Positions 53,530 through 61,419 of a stretch of DNA of 64,000 bases are shown here, piece by piece. Made by a program: the position numbers and the translations under genes. The stretch's first letter is position 1; every line of letters begins with the position of its first letter. This DNA comes from Kribbella pratensis (GTDB taxonomy: Bacteria; Actinomycetota; Actinomycetes; Propionibacteriales; Kribbellaceae). The stretch is from positions 1,116,001 through 1,180,000 of the forward strand of contig NZ_SODU01000003.1 of NCBI RefSeq assembly GCF_004366075.1, read 5' to 3'. The notes under the pieces were generated by a model. The model was not told the DNA's origin and made no database searches. It saw nothing but the letters and a program-made list of their open reading frames with translations.

Positions 53530-54549
53530 GGTGCAGTTCACCAGTACAGGCTCGTTGACCAGGGTGATGTTGAAGGATTGCTGTACTTGGGTGCGGACGT
53601 GGCTGGCCAGGGTCAGGAGTTCCTTGGCGGTGGCTTGGCCTCGGTTGGTGAGGGCCAGGGTGTGTTTGGTGGAGACGGCGGCGTTGCCGATGGTGAAGCC
53701 CTTGGAGACGCCGGCCTGTTCGATGAGCCAGGCGGCGCTGGTCTTGACACGGCCGTCAGGCTGCGGCCACTGGGGAGCGCCGGCCGGGACCTCGGCGGGG
53801 GTGTCGAGGATGGGGTTGGTGAAGAAGGAGCCTGCGCTCCAGGTGTCGTGGTCGGCGGGATCGAGGACCATGCCTTTGCTGCGGCGCAGGCCGAGGACGG
53901 CGTCCCGGACCTCGGTCATCGGCGCGCGCGAACCCGGCTCGACGTCGAGCACCCGGGCAAGTTCGGCGTACCCGACCGGCGCGGACAGATCGCCCAGCGG
54001 CAACTGGAAGGTGACCTCGAGTACGACGTACCGCGACGGGTCGGCCTTGAACCGCGAATTGCGGTAACTGAACCCGCAGTCCCCCGCGAAGATCGTCTCG
54101 ACCTTGCCGACGACGCGGTCCCACACGCGCACGGATGCGACTGTCTCCGCGACCTCGTGACCGTACGCCCCGACGTTCTGCACCGGCGTCGACCCGGCGA
54201 GCCCGGGGATGCCGGACATCGACTCGAGCCCGCTCCACTCCTCCGCGATCGCGCGCTGTACGACGTCGTCCCAGTCCTCCCCGGCCGCGATGTGCACCAT
54301 CGCCCCGGAGCACATGTCCGCGTCGACGCGGATGCCGGACGTCGCGATCTTCACCACGGTCCCGCGGAACCCGTCGTCCCCGATCACCACATTGCTGCCG
54401 CCCGAGAGCAGCAGCACCGGCTCCCCGGCCGCGTCGGCGTCCCGGACCGCGGTGATCAGGTCGTCCTCGGTACTGACCTCGACGAACTTGTCGGCCAACC
54501 CACCGATCCGCAGTGTGGTGTAGTCGGCCAGCGACACATGCGTACTCAC
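53524..54549 (-). CDS. murB: UDP-N-acetylmuramate dehydrogenase
   Basis: 341-aa FAD enzyme that reduces UDP-GlcNAc-enolpyruvate to UDP-MurNAc in peptidoglycan synthesis. Type I MurB signs: N-terminal LADYTTLRIGGLADKFVEVS, FAD-binding LLLSGGSNVVIGDDGF, SGIPGLAGSTPVQNVGAYG, GFSYRNSRFK and the catalytic Ser in WSAGSFFTNPIL, ending with a GNAAVSTKHTLALTNRG and catalytic Glu in VNEPVLVNCTL region. GTG start overlaps the MaoC-gene stop (GTGA). Its stop codon lies in the inverted-repeat element. Confidence 0.97.
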   Translation of the reverse strand: MSTHVSLADYTTLRIGGLADKFVEVSTEDDLITAVRDADAAGEPVLLLSGGSNVVIGDDGFRGTVVKIATSGIRVDADMCSGAMVHIAAGEDWDDVVQRAIAEEWSGLESMSGIPGLAGSTPVQNVGAYGHEVAETVASVRVWDRVVGKVETIFAGDCGFSYRNSRFKADPSRYVVLEVTFQLPLGDLSAPVGYAELARVLDVEPGSRAPMTEVRDAVLGLRRSKGMVLDPADHDTWSAGSFFTNPILDTPAEVPAGAPQWPQPDGRVKTSAAWLIEQAGVSKGFTIGNAAVSTKHTLALTNRGQATAKELLTLASHVRTQVQQSFNITLVNEPVLVNCTL

Positions 54550-54947
54550 CGGACCCGCACGACCGCCCTGGCCCGGCCGAGCACTTTCTCCTCGCCGGCT
54601 ACCGCCGTGATGTCGATCTCCGCCAGTCCGTCCGCGACCTTGTCGACCTTGGCGGAAAACGTCACACTTGCGCCCTTGTCGTCATCCGGTACGACGACCG
54701 GCTTGGTGAACCGTACGCCGTACTCCACCAGGTCGGCCGGATCGTCGAGCCAGTCCGTGACGACGCGTGCCGCGGACGCCATCGTGAGCATCCCGTGCGC
54801 GATCACGCCGGGCAGGCCGAGGGCCACGGCCATCCGGTCGTTCCAGTGGATCGGGTTGAAGTCCCCGCTGGCCCCGGCGTACCGGACCAGGTCCTCGCGC
54901 CGCAGCGTGACGGTCAACGGCGGCAGCTCGGTCCCTACCTCGATCAT
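54546..54947 (-). CDS. MaoC-type (R)-specific enoyl hydratase subunit, HadB-like
   Basis: 133-aa hot-dog-fold protein with the hydratase motif YAGASGDFNPIHWND carrying catalytic Asp29 and His34. In mycobacteria HadB is the catalytic subunit of the type II fatty-acid-synthase dehydratase (HadAB) and lies next to rpmG, as here. ATG overlaps the HadA-like stop by 4 nt. Mycolic-acid synthesis is not implied: related pairs occur in mycolate-free actinobacteria. Confidence 0.9.
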   Translation of the reverse strand: MIEVGTELPPLTVTLRREDLVRYAGASGDFNPIHWNDRMAVALGLPGVIAHGMLTMASAARVVTDWLDDPADLVEYGVRFTKPVVVPDDDKGASVTFSAKVDKVADGLAEIDITAVAGEEKVLGRARAVVRVR

Positions 54948-55366
54948 GCGTCCGCCCGGTTGTGCGAGAGGGTCGACGTCGCGGTGGCGATCGGTTCGCC
55001 GTCGACGGTGGTCAGGGTGGTCTCGTACATGATCACCTCGACGGGACCGGCCTTGCGCACGGTGGTGATGGTGGCGGTCGCGGCGATCTCGTCGCCGGCC
55101 TTGATCGGGCGGGTGTAGCTGAACTTCTGCGCGCCGTGCACGATCCGATCCAGGCGCAGGCCGAGCTCCTCGTCGTTCAGCAGCTCCTCGAGTGCGCGGC
55201 TGCCGACCATGAACGCGAACGTCGGCGGCGCGATCGCGTCGTCGCCCCGGTACGCCGGGTTACGGTCGCCGATCGCGTCGGCGAACTCCCGGATCTTCTC
55301 CCGGCCGACCTGGTAGGACTCGGCGGCCGCGTAACTCCGGCCGACCATCGTGGCGTCGATCGTCAT
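54944..55366 (-). CDS. MaoC-family dehydratase partner subunit, HadA-like
   Basis: 140 aa, starting MTIDATMVGRSYAAAESYQV at ATG 55364-55366. FAS1/HadA-type hot-dog domain (REKIREFADAIGDRNPAYRG, PPTFAFMVGSRALEELLNDE, VHGAQKFSYTRPIKAGDEI). The hydratase motif has Tyr in place of the catalytic His (GDRNPAY), as expected for the substrate-binding non-catalytic partner of HadB. A -10-like TAGGGT lies 8 nt before the ATG, so the transcript may be nearly leaderless. Confidence 0.9.
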   Translation of the reverse strand: MTIDATMVGRSYAAAESYQVGREKIREFADAIGDRNPAYRGDDAIAPPTFAFMVGSRALEELLNDEELGLRLDRIVHGAQKFSYTRPIKAGDEIAATATITTVRKAGPVEVIMYETTLTTVDGEPIATATSTLSHNRADA

Positions 55367-55438
55367 ATCCGCTAACCCTACTGGCAGACTGTGACGCGGG
55401 TTTCCGCCGCCCACCGATTGTGACGGAGAAGGTTGAAC

Positions 55439-56186
55439 GTGACGGCAGTGGCGGCGCTGGCGAAGTACGCGCCTCGGTACCGGCTGGAGATCGGCGAGCC
55501 GGAGGGCTCCGAGTGGCTGCGGGTGGACCGGATCCTGGAGCCTGGCAGTCCCGAGCTGACCGAGTTGCTCAAGCGGGACGACGAGGCCAGTTGCCACCGT
55601 ACGGCGCACGCGAACGCGCTCAGCATGATGTCGTTCTACGCCGGCCGCGCGCCCGCGACCGCACTCCTGCTCTGGGCGCTGGAGGGCCGCGTCCTCGACA
55701 TCCGCCCCCAGAACCTGTGGGTCCGACCGCACGACGGGCACGGCATCGCCTCAGTCGCCGTACGCTCTGCCGGCTTCCTCCCCGGTGGGATGGAGACGCT
55801 GTACGACGTGGTGCTGCGCCAGCACCTGCTGCCACTCGCCGAAGGAGCTGCACCACCGGACACGGGCCGGGCTGCGGCAGGTGTACGGCGGGGTTGCGGC
55901 GGGCGTCGCGATGGGATTCTGTGCCGCAACGCGCGAGGACGTCACGGTGGACCCGACGTACCTGCTCGAGCGTTGGCAAACGTTCATCGCGAAGGCACCG
56001 GGCGGGCTCGCGCGGCTCGGCGAGGTGGAGGTAGCGGCCGGGAAGCTCGTCTATCTGCGGAACACGTGCTGTCTGTATTACACGAGCGAGGTCGGCAACG
56101 GCAGGCTCTGCGGGTCCTGCTGTCTCACTCCCCGTGACGAGCGTCTCACGGCGTACGAGGGCGGCCGCCCGATTCTGACTGTCTGA
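55439..56186 (+). pseudogene. FhuF-like (2Fe-2S) ferric-reductase gene interrupted by a frameshift
   Basis: Starting at GTG 55439 (GGAGAAGG six nt upstream), one frame runs from MTAVAALAKYAPRYRLEIGE to QHLLPLAEGA, then the recognisable sequence continues one nt later as ELHHRTRAGLRQVYGGVAAG to the end. The C-terminus has the FhuF [2Fe-2S] cysteines (NTCCLYY ... LCGSCCLTPRDER). Removing one G in GAAGGAG (55841-55847) joins both parts into ~248 aa reading LAEELHHRTRAG. FhuF-type proteins reduce ferric siderophores. Either a recent pseudogene or a base-calling error. Confidence 0.75.
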
Positions 56187-56196
56187 GGGAACGGCA

Positions 56197-56228
56197 AAGG
56201 GCCGCTTCGGTAGTCCGAAGCGGCCCTT
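56197..56228 (-). terminator. Terminator after rpmG
   Basis: A 14-bp perfect stem AAGGGCCGCTTCGG / CCGAAGCGGCCCTT with loop TAGT, 16 nt after the rpmG stop; on the minus strand it is followed by TTGCCGTT. It may also terminate the convergent FhuF-like gene. Confidence 0.85.
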
Positions 56229-56243
56229 GCGAAGAACCTGAGG

Positions 56244-56411
56244 TCAGCGGGTCTCGCGGTGGTCCGTGTGGTCGTTGCACCGGTGGCAGTACTTCTTCAG
56301 CTCAAGACGATCCGGGTCGTTACGCCGGTTCTTCTTGGTGATGTAGTTCCGCTCCTTGCAGACCGTGCACGCCAGGGTGATCTTCGGGCGAATGTCGGTT
56401 GACTTGGCCAC
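56244..56411 (-). CDS. rpmG: 50S ribosomal protein L33, zinc-binding form
   Basis: 55 aa from GTG 56409-56411 ((M)AKSTDIRPKITLACTVCKE). It carries the CxxC...CxxC zinc ribbon (CTVC, CHRC) of the zinc-dependent (C+) L33; a zinc-free duplicate under Zur control is often found elsewhere in actinobacteria. Located downstream of two tRNA genes in the conserved tRNA-rpmG-had order. Confidence 0.97.
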   Translation of the reverse strand: MAKSTDIRPKITLACTVCKERNYITKKNRRNDPDRLELKKYCHRCNDHTDHRETR

Positions 56412-56477
56412 TGCTGCCTCTTCTGTCAGGAGTGCGCAACTGAGGTGATCGCACTCTCGAGATACTGCCTTGCCAGG

Positions 56478-56551
56478 TAGCGGGGGCGGGAGTCGAACCC
56501 GCGACACCACGATTATGAGCCGTGTGCTCTAACCACCTGAGCTACCCCGCC
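56478..56551 (-). tRNA. tRNA-Met (CAT anticodon)
   Basis: 74-nt cloverleaf: acceptor GGCGGGG/CCCCGCT with a terminal G-U pair, D arm GCTC...GAGC, anticodon stem CACGG/TCGTG with loop CTCATAA, T arm GCGGG-TTCGACT-CCCGC, discriminator A. The G-U first pair and lack of the initiator C-A mismatch make it an elongator tRNA. Confidence 0.96.
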
Positions 56552-56595
56552 GGGTGAGTTCGTCATCCCACCCGGAGGTGGGATGCCGTTCTCAG

Positions 56596-56668
56596 AGCCC
56601 CTTTACGGAATCGAACCGTAGACCTTCTCCTTACCATGGAGACGCTCTGCCGACTGAGCTAAAGGGGC
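56596..56668 (-). tRNA. tRNA-Thr (GGT anticodon)
   Basis: 73-nt cloverleaf: acceptor GCCCCTT/AAGGGGC, anticodon stem TCTCC/GGAGA with loop ATGGTAA, T arm TACGG-TTCGATT-CCGTA, discriminator T. Leads the tRNA-Thr, tRNA-Met, rpmG group. Confidence 0.96.
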
Positions 56669-56684
56669 GGGCCGAGGAGAGAGA

Positions 56685-56690
56685 TTACAC
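56685..56690 (-). promoter_or_regulatory. Candidate -10 of the tRNA-Thr/tRNA-Met/rpmG promoter
   Basis: TAATCT on the minus strand 16 nt before tRNA-Thr. No convincing -35 box at standard spacing. Confidence 0.35.
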
Positions 56691-56791
56691 GGTCTGCCGC
56701 CCCGATGTGAAATCGAGCCGACCGCACCTTGCAGGCCCCTCAGTCCGTCCCGGAAAGCATACCGGGTCCGGCAGAGTGCTCTTGACCATTT

Positions 56792-57733
56792 TCAGTCCAG
56801 TACGGCGTCGTCCTCGGAGAAGTCGTCCGCAGCGTCCGCCGGCGGATGCGCGAGATGCCACCGAACCGACGCGCGGAGCGTCTCGGCCGGATCCACCGGA
56901 GTCCAGCCGAGCACCGTACGCGCCTTCCACGGGTCCATCAGCAGGTGCTGGTCGATCGCGCCTGTGAGCGACAGATCCGACGGCAGCAGGTCGTCCCGCA
57001 CCCGCACGAGCTCCGTGTCCTCGGCCCCCGCCGCCGCCAGGATCTGTTCGGCGAACAGCCGGTACGGCGCGGTCGCCGGCTCCACCACGTTGAAGGCACC
57101 GGGGAAGTCACCACCCAGCGCCAAGGACACTGCGGCTGCGACGTCACCGACGTACACACGGCTGAAGAGGAACTGCCCGGAACCGACCGGGATCCGGCGC
57201 CTCCCGGCCCGGACTCGCCGCAGGACGAACTCGAAGCGCCGCTGATAGTCGTGCTCGCCGTACACGGCCCCGAGCCGCAGCACGGTCGCGCCCCGCGGGA
57301 GATACCGCTCCTCCACCTCCAGGTTCTCGTACTCCGGCCCGTCGACGAAACGGCGGTCCCGCAGCGGTGATTCCTCGGTCAGCGGCAGCGCGTCCGTCGT
57401 ACGGTCCGAGTGCAGACCGTCGTACGCGCGGTAGACGTCGCAGCTGGAGATGGCGACGAGCTTCACGGACGGTCCGACCGCGCCGAGGGCCGCGTCGGCG
57501 GCCGCCGCGTTCATGCCCGAGATGTCGACGAGCGCCTCGGGATCGAACGGTTTCAGCGCGGCAGCCAACGCCGCACCGTCGTGACGGTCGACGTGCGCGT
57601 GCTCGACCGGCACCAGATCGTCGGGCTCATGGTCGCCGCGATGCACCACCAGCAGCGTGTGCGCCTCCGCAGCCAGCCGCTCGACGACGGCCCGGCCGAT
57701 GAACCGGGTCCCACCCAAGATCGCGATCCGCAT
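56792..57733 (-). CDS. NAD-dependent epimerase/dehydratase (atypical SDR)
   Basis: 313 aa from ATG 57731-57733; a GTG two codons earlier is an alternative. N-terminal Rossmann motif ILGGTRFIGRAVVERL (GGTxFIG, the atypical-SDR form rather than GxxGxxG), NAD-binding ISGMNAAAADAAL and the SRVYVGDVAAAVSLALGGDF region; the YxxxK site is modified (PEYENLEVEERYLP), typical of the CSP41-like extended-SDR branch. Function could be an NAD-dependent sugar or RNA-binding reductase; not specified by context. Confidence 0.85.
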   Translation of the reverse strand: MRIAILGGTRFIGRAVVERLAAEAHTLLVVHRGDHEPDDLVPVEHAHVDRHDGAALAAALKPFDPEALVDISGMNAAAADAALGAVGPSVKLVAISSCDVYRAYDGLHSDRTTDALPLTEESPLRDRRFVDGPEYENLEVEERYLPRGATVLRLGAVYGEHDYQRRFEFVLRRVRAGRRRIPVGSGQFLFSRVYVGDVAAAVSLALGGDFPGAFNVVEPATAPYRLFAEQILAAAGAEDTELVRVRDDLLPSDLSLTGAIDQHLLMDPWKARTVLGWTPVDPAETLRASVRWHLAHPPADAADDFSEDDAVLD

Positions 57734-57854
57734 GAGCACAGTCCTACCGGTGCGGGCGCCCGGGTCCTAGATTCGTCTGCGCCCGGCAGAAAGCGGATGT
57801 CGAGAACCGCCGCACGGCTTCGTCCCGCTGGCAGAACCTACGAGAGGAGCACAG

Positions 57855-58487
57855 ATGTCCGAGACAGCGATGCCGCCGGTGGTGCCGGCCGAGGAATGGG
57901 CTGCGGCCCGCGCCGAGCTGCTGGTCGCCGAGAAGGAGGCTACGCGCGCCCTGGACCGGATCGCGGCCCAGCGGCGACGGCTGCCGATGGTGCGGTTCGG
58001 CGAGTACACATTCACGGCTGCCGACGGGCCGGTCACGCTGCGGGAGCTCTTCGGTGAGCACCGCCAGCTCGCGCTGTACCAGTTCATGAACGTCGGTCCG
58101 GACGCGTTCTGCGGCGGCTGCACGTACTTCACCAAGAACGTCGCCAACCTCGCCGGCCTGGCGCGGAACGACATCGCGTGGGCGACCGTTTCCGACATGC
58201 CGATCGAGCAGATGGCCGGGTACTGGAAGGAGATGGGCTGGGAGCACATCCCGTTCGCGTCCTCGGCAGGTACGACGTTTTCCGCCGACTGCGGCGTCGG
58301 CGGCGGCTTCCTGCTGAGCATGTTCCTGCGCGACGGCGACAACGTTTTCCGCACCTACACGACCGGCCAGCGCGGCGTCGACCGGCTGCTCTTCAGCACC
58401 AACGTTTCCGACCTCGCCGTGTACGGCCGCCAGGAGGAGTGGGAGGACTCCCCGGCAGGCTGGCCGCAAGCTCCGACGTACGGCTAG
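57855..58487 (+). CDS. DUF899 family thioredoxin-fold protein
   Basis: 210 aa. N-terminal helix with EWAAARAELLVAEKEATRAL followed by the family hallmark DRIAAQRRRLPMV, then a thioredoxin-like fold (LRELFGEHRQLALYQFMNVG, CGGCTYFTKNVANL with a Cys pair, TGQRGVDRLLFSTNVSDLAV). DUF899 proteins are redox-related but uncharacterised. Convergent with the flavin monooxygenase operon (7-nt gap to the next stop codon). Confidence 0.85.
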   Translation: MSETAMPPVVPAEEWAAARAELLVAEKEATRALDRIAAQRRRLPMVRFGEYTFTAADGPVTLRELFGEHRQLALYQFMNVGPDAFCGGCTYFTKNVANLAGLARNDIAWATVSDMPIEQMAGYWKEMGWEHIPFASSAGTTFSADCGVGGGFLLSMFLRDGDNVFRTYTTGQRGVDRLLFSTNVSDLAVYGRQEEWEDSPAGWPQAPTYG

Positions 58488-58494
58488 AGGTGCC

Positions 58495-59538
58495 CTAGGC
58501 CCAGACGCGGCTCGGGTACGACGTTCGCAGTACCGGCATGACCTCTGTGACGAAGGTCTCGACGGACTCCCGGTTGTCCTCCTCCGGGAGTCCCGGGACC
58601 TCCAGGGAAATGCCGGAAAGCTCGTGCCCGAACGCGTCCTGGTATCGGCCGAACTTGTCGATCACCTGTTCCGGTGACCCGACCAGCACCGATCCGCCGT
58701 CGAGGAACTCCTCGAGCGTCCGGAACGGCAGCTGGTTGTGCCGGGCGCCGGGCGAATCCATGAACGCGTCGAAGATCGGCCGGTACCCCTCGACCGCTTC
58801 CTGCGACGTTTTCTTCACGTACAGCCCGTTGAACCCGGCGCCCACCACGGCCGCCGCCGGGTCCCGTCCGTACGCCTCCCAACGCTCCCGGTAGTGCCGG
58901 ATCAGCCCGGCGTACTTCTCCAGCGGATGGAAGCCGTTCGCCGAGAACAAGGGGTCACCCCAGCGCGCCGCCAGCTCGGTGGACTCCGTCGACGACGCCG
59001 ACCCGTGCCACAGCGGGATGCCGTCCGGTCGGTACGGCCGCGGCTGCGTGGTCGCGTCCGTCAGCGCCGGGCGGTAGCGCCCCGACCAGGAAACTCCGGT
59101 TTCCCGGAGCAGCCGCCGGAGCAGCTCGTACTTCTCCCGGTTGCGGTCCCACTGCCCGTCCAGCTCGTACCCGAACAGCGCGTTCTGTTCCGGGTCGTTT
59201 CCCTTCCCGATGATGATGTCGAGCCGTCCACCCGACAGCTGGTCGAGCGTCGCGTAGTCCTCCGCCACCCGCACCGGGTCCAGTAGCGACAGCACCGTCA
59301 CCGTGGTCAGCAGCCGGATCCGCGAGGTCACCGCCGCGATGTAGGACAGCACGACCGGCGGCGACGACGAGATGAACCGTTGCGCGTGCCGCTCCCCGAC
59401 GCCGTACGCGTCGAAGCCCAGCTCCTCCGCCCACTGCGCCTGCTGTACGACGCGCCGGAACCGCTCGGACGGCGTGAGCTGCACGCCGCTGATCGGGTCC
59501 GGCGAGTTGTCGATCAATGTGTAGGTACAGAACTTCAC
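58495..59538 (-). CDS. LLM-class flavin-dependent monooxygenase
   Basis: 347-aa luciferase-like TIM-barrel enzyme. Seen: MKFCTYTLIDNSPDPISGVQ, EELGFDAYGVGERHAQRFIS, DQLSGGRLDIIIGKGNDPEQ, PLWHGSASSTESTELAARWG and the C-terminal PEQVIDKFGRYQDAFGHELS. FMNH2-dependent oxidations of organosulfur or other substrates are typical. Last gene of the operon, 7 nt after the DUF1684 gene. Confidence 0.9.
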   Translation of the reverse strand: MKFCTYTLIDNSPDPISGVQLTPSERFRRVVQQAQWAEELGFDAYGVGERHAQRFISSSPPVVLSYIAAVTSRIRLLTTVTVLSLLDPVRVAEDYATLDQLSGGRLDIIIGKGNDPEQNALFGYELDGQWDRNREKYELLRRLLRETGVSWSGRYRPALTDATTQPRPYRPDGIPLWHGSASSTESTELAARWGDPLFSANGFHPLEKYAGLIRHYRERWEAYGRDPAAAVVGAGFNGLYVKKTSQEAVEGYRPIFDAFMDSPGARHNQLPFRTLEEFLDGGSVLVGSPEQVIDKFGRYQDAFGHELSGISLEVPGLPEEDNRESVETFVTEVMPVLRTSYPSRVWA

Positions 59539-59545
59539 CCCAAGG

Positions 59546-60322
59546 TCACCGCACCTTCTTCTCGCCCGCGGTCACCGGCAGACCGAGGCGATTGCCGGGC
59601 ACCGGCGCCGGGCAGGTCCCGTACGCCGTGAACGCGAACGGCAGGTTGACGGTTCGGTTGAAGTCGATCCGCACCGACCCGTCCCGCTCGACCGGCCCGG
59701 TCGTCACCGTCCGCCAGGGCGCCGTCTCCTCACCGTTCGTCTTGTCGTGGAACGAGAGGTTGAGCCGGCTGTCACTCGCAGCGGTCGCGACAAGCTCGTA
59801 CGCCGTGCTGCCCAACGCCACATGCACCGTGCCGACCGCGGTGATGTGCTGACGCAGGTCGTCGCGCGCCGTCGACACCTCCACCCGCTGCGCCTTCGCG
59901 TACGGGCTGAAGTACCCGGTGACCGCCCAGGCGTCGTCGATCGGGTACGTCGGAACGCCCTTGAAGCCCTTCCGCGTCGCCGCGTCTGGATCCCGTTGCC
60001 GCACGGCGTACCGGCCGCCGCGGAGAACGAGTTCCGCCAGACGGTTTCCGTGCAACAACCAGCTGAGAGAGCCGGCTTCCGGAACGCTGGCGGAAACCGT
60101 TCCATGTACTGGCTCTCCGCCAGCCGTCAGTTCGCCGGAGGCCGTTACGTGAGCCTGCTCGTCCGCCCACCACTTTCCGGCCAGACCGTCGATCGCAGTG
60201 GGCGTGGCCGACAGCCAGTTGAACGCGACGACGGAGAGCCAACCGTAGTCGGTGTCCAGGTCGCGCTCCCGCGCCGCATGCCAGGTCTGCCAGTCCTGCT
60301 CGAGATCGGAAACAACAGTCAT
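59546..60322 (-). CDS. DUF1684 family protein
   Basis: 258 aa. DUF1684 signature at both ends: DWQTWHAARERDLDTDYGWL with SVVAFNWL at the start, and FNRTVNLPFAFTAYGTCPAP followed by GNRLGLPVTAGEKK at the end, where the family has the conserved NxxYNPxC region (here FTAYGTCP). Function unknown; soluble beta-rich protein. ATG overlaps the upstream monooxygenase stop (ATGA), so it is part of the flavin-enzyme operon. Confidence 0.85.
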   Translation of the reverse strand: MTVVSDLEQDWQTWHAARERDLDTDYGWLSVVAFNWLSATPTAIDGLAGKWWADEQAHVTASGELTAGGEPVHGTVSASVPEAGSLSWLLHGNRLAELVLRGGRYAVRQRDPDAATRKGFKGVPTYPIDDAWAVTGYFSPYAKAQRVEVSTARDDLRQHITAVGTVHVALGSTAYELVATAASDSRLNLSFHDKTNGEETAPWRTVTTGPVERDGSVRIDFNRTVNLPFAFTAYGTCPAPVPGNRLGLPVTAGEKKVR

Positions 60323-61419
60323 GACGCTTTCCTTTGTTCGCGGTGGGCTACCTCGGAGCGGACCAGCGGGATCACGTACCGGCCGAAGTCGATCGCGTCG
60401 TCGTAGATGTCGTAACCGCGCGCGGAGAAGATCCGGATCCCGAGGTCGTAGTAGTCGAGCAGCGCCGCAGCGACGGTCTCCGGCGTTCCGACCAGTGCCG
60501 TGGAGTTTCCGCCGCCACCGGTCAGGCCGGTCGGCGCCGTCCAGAGCGCACGGTCGTGACGCTCGCCGGCCGCGACCGCCTTCAGCAACCGCTGCGATCC
60601 GGCGTTTTCCGGCGTCTTCGACCGCAGCCGGGTGCTGGCCAGGACCCGGCCGGCCTGCACGTCCTTGATCCGGCCGAGAATGCGTTCCGCCTTCTCCCAG
60701 GCGAGTTCCTCGGTCGGTGCCAGGATCGGCCGGAACGCGATCTGGATCGTCGGCCGGTCCGTCCGCCCTGCGCGCGCCGCCGCGGCGTCGATGGTCTCGA
60801 GCTGCTCCCGGGTTCCGGCCAACGGTTCGCCCCAGAGCGCGAAGATGTCCGCTTCGGCCGCGCCGACCGCGTACGCCGCCGCGGACGAGCCACCGAACGA
60901 GATCCGCGGCCGCGGCTGCTGCACCGGTTTGATGTCGGCGAGGAACTGCTCGAACCGGTAATGCTTTCCGTCGAAGTCGAACCGGGTGTCAGACGTCCAC
61001 GCCTGCTTGAGGATCTGGATGAACTCGGCGGTTCGCCCGTACCGGTCGTCCTTGGCCAGGAAGTCACCCTCGGCGGCCTGGTCCGCGGTCGACCCGCCGG
61101 TGATCACGTGCACCTCGAACCGGCCGCCGCTGAGGTGGTCCAGAGTCGCAAACGTTTTCGCGGTCAGCGTCGGGTAGGCGACATTCGGCCGGTGGGCGAC
61201 GACCAGGTTGATCCGCTCCGTACGGCCGGCGACGTACGCCGCAACCTGGGCCGGGTCGGGTGAGCCCGAGTGGTAGGCGAACAGGATGCGGTCCCACCCG
61301 TTGTCCTCGTGGGCACGGGCGAGTTTGCTGGTGTAGTCCAGGTCCAGCGGGCCGCCGATTCGGGGCGTCACCTCGCTGGCCGGGTTGGTTCCGGCGATGC
61401 CGAGGAACTCAACTGGCAT
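60319..61419 (-). CDS. LLM flavin monooxygenase, alkanesulfonate monooxygenase (SsuD)-like
   Basis: 366 aa. SsuD-like: N-terminal EFLGIAGTNPASEVTPRIGG, NGWDRILFAYHSGSPDPAQV, INLVVAHRPNVAYPTLTAKT, VHVITGGSTADQAAEGDFLA, and a C-terminal VGTPETVAAALLDYYDLGIR. SsuD releases sulfite from alkanesulfonates with FMNH2 from a partner reductase. GGAAGGAAG precedes the ATG; the gene overlaps the preceding stop by 11 nt. The exact substrate is uncertain. Confidence 0.9.
   Translation of the reverse strand: MPVEFLGIAGTNPASEVTPRIGGPLDLDYTSKLARAHEDNGWDRILFAYHSGSPDPAQVAAYVAGRTERINLVVAHRPNVAYPTLTAKTFATLDHLSGGRFEVHVITGGSTADQAAEGDFLAKDDRYGRTAEFIQILKQAWTSDTRFDFDGKHYRFEQFLADIKPVQQPRPRISFGGSSAAAYAVGAAEADIFALWGEPLAGTREQLETIDAAAARAGRTDRPTIQIAFRPILAPTEELAWEKAERILGRIKDVQAGRVLASTRLRSKTPENAGSQRLLKAVAAGERHDRALWTAPTGLTGGGGNSTALVGTPETVAAALLDYYDLGIRIFSARGYDIYDDAIDFGRYVIPLVRSEVAHREQRKAS

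Noticed and set aside
56748..56766. CCCGG/CCGGG hairpin downstream of the epimerase
   Set aside because: Only 5 bp with an 8-nt loop; too weak to call a terminator.
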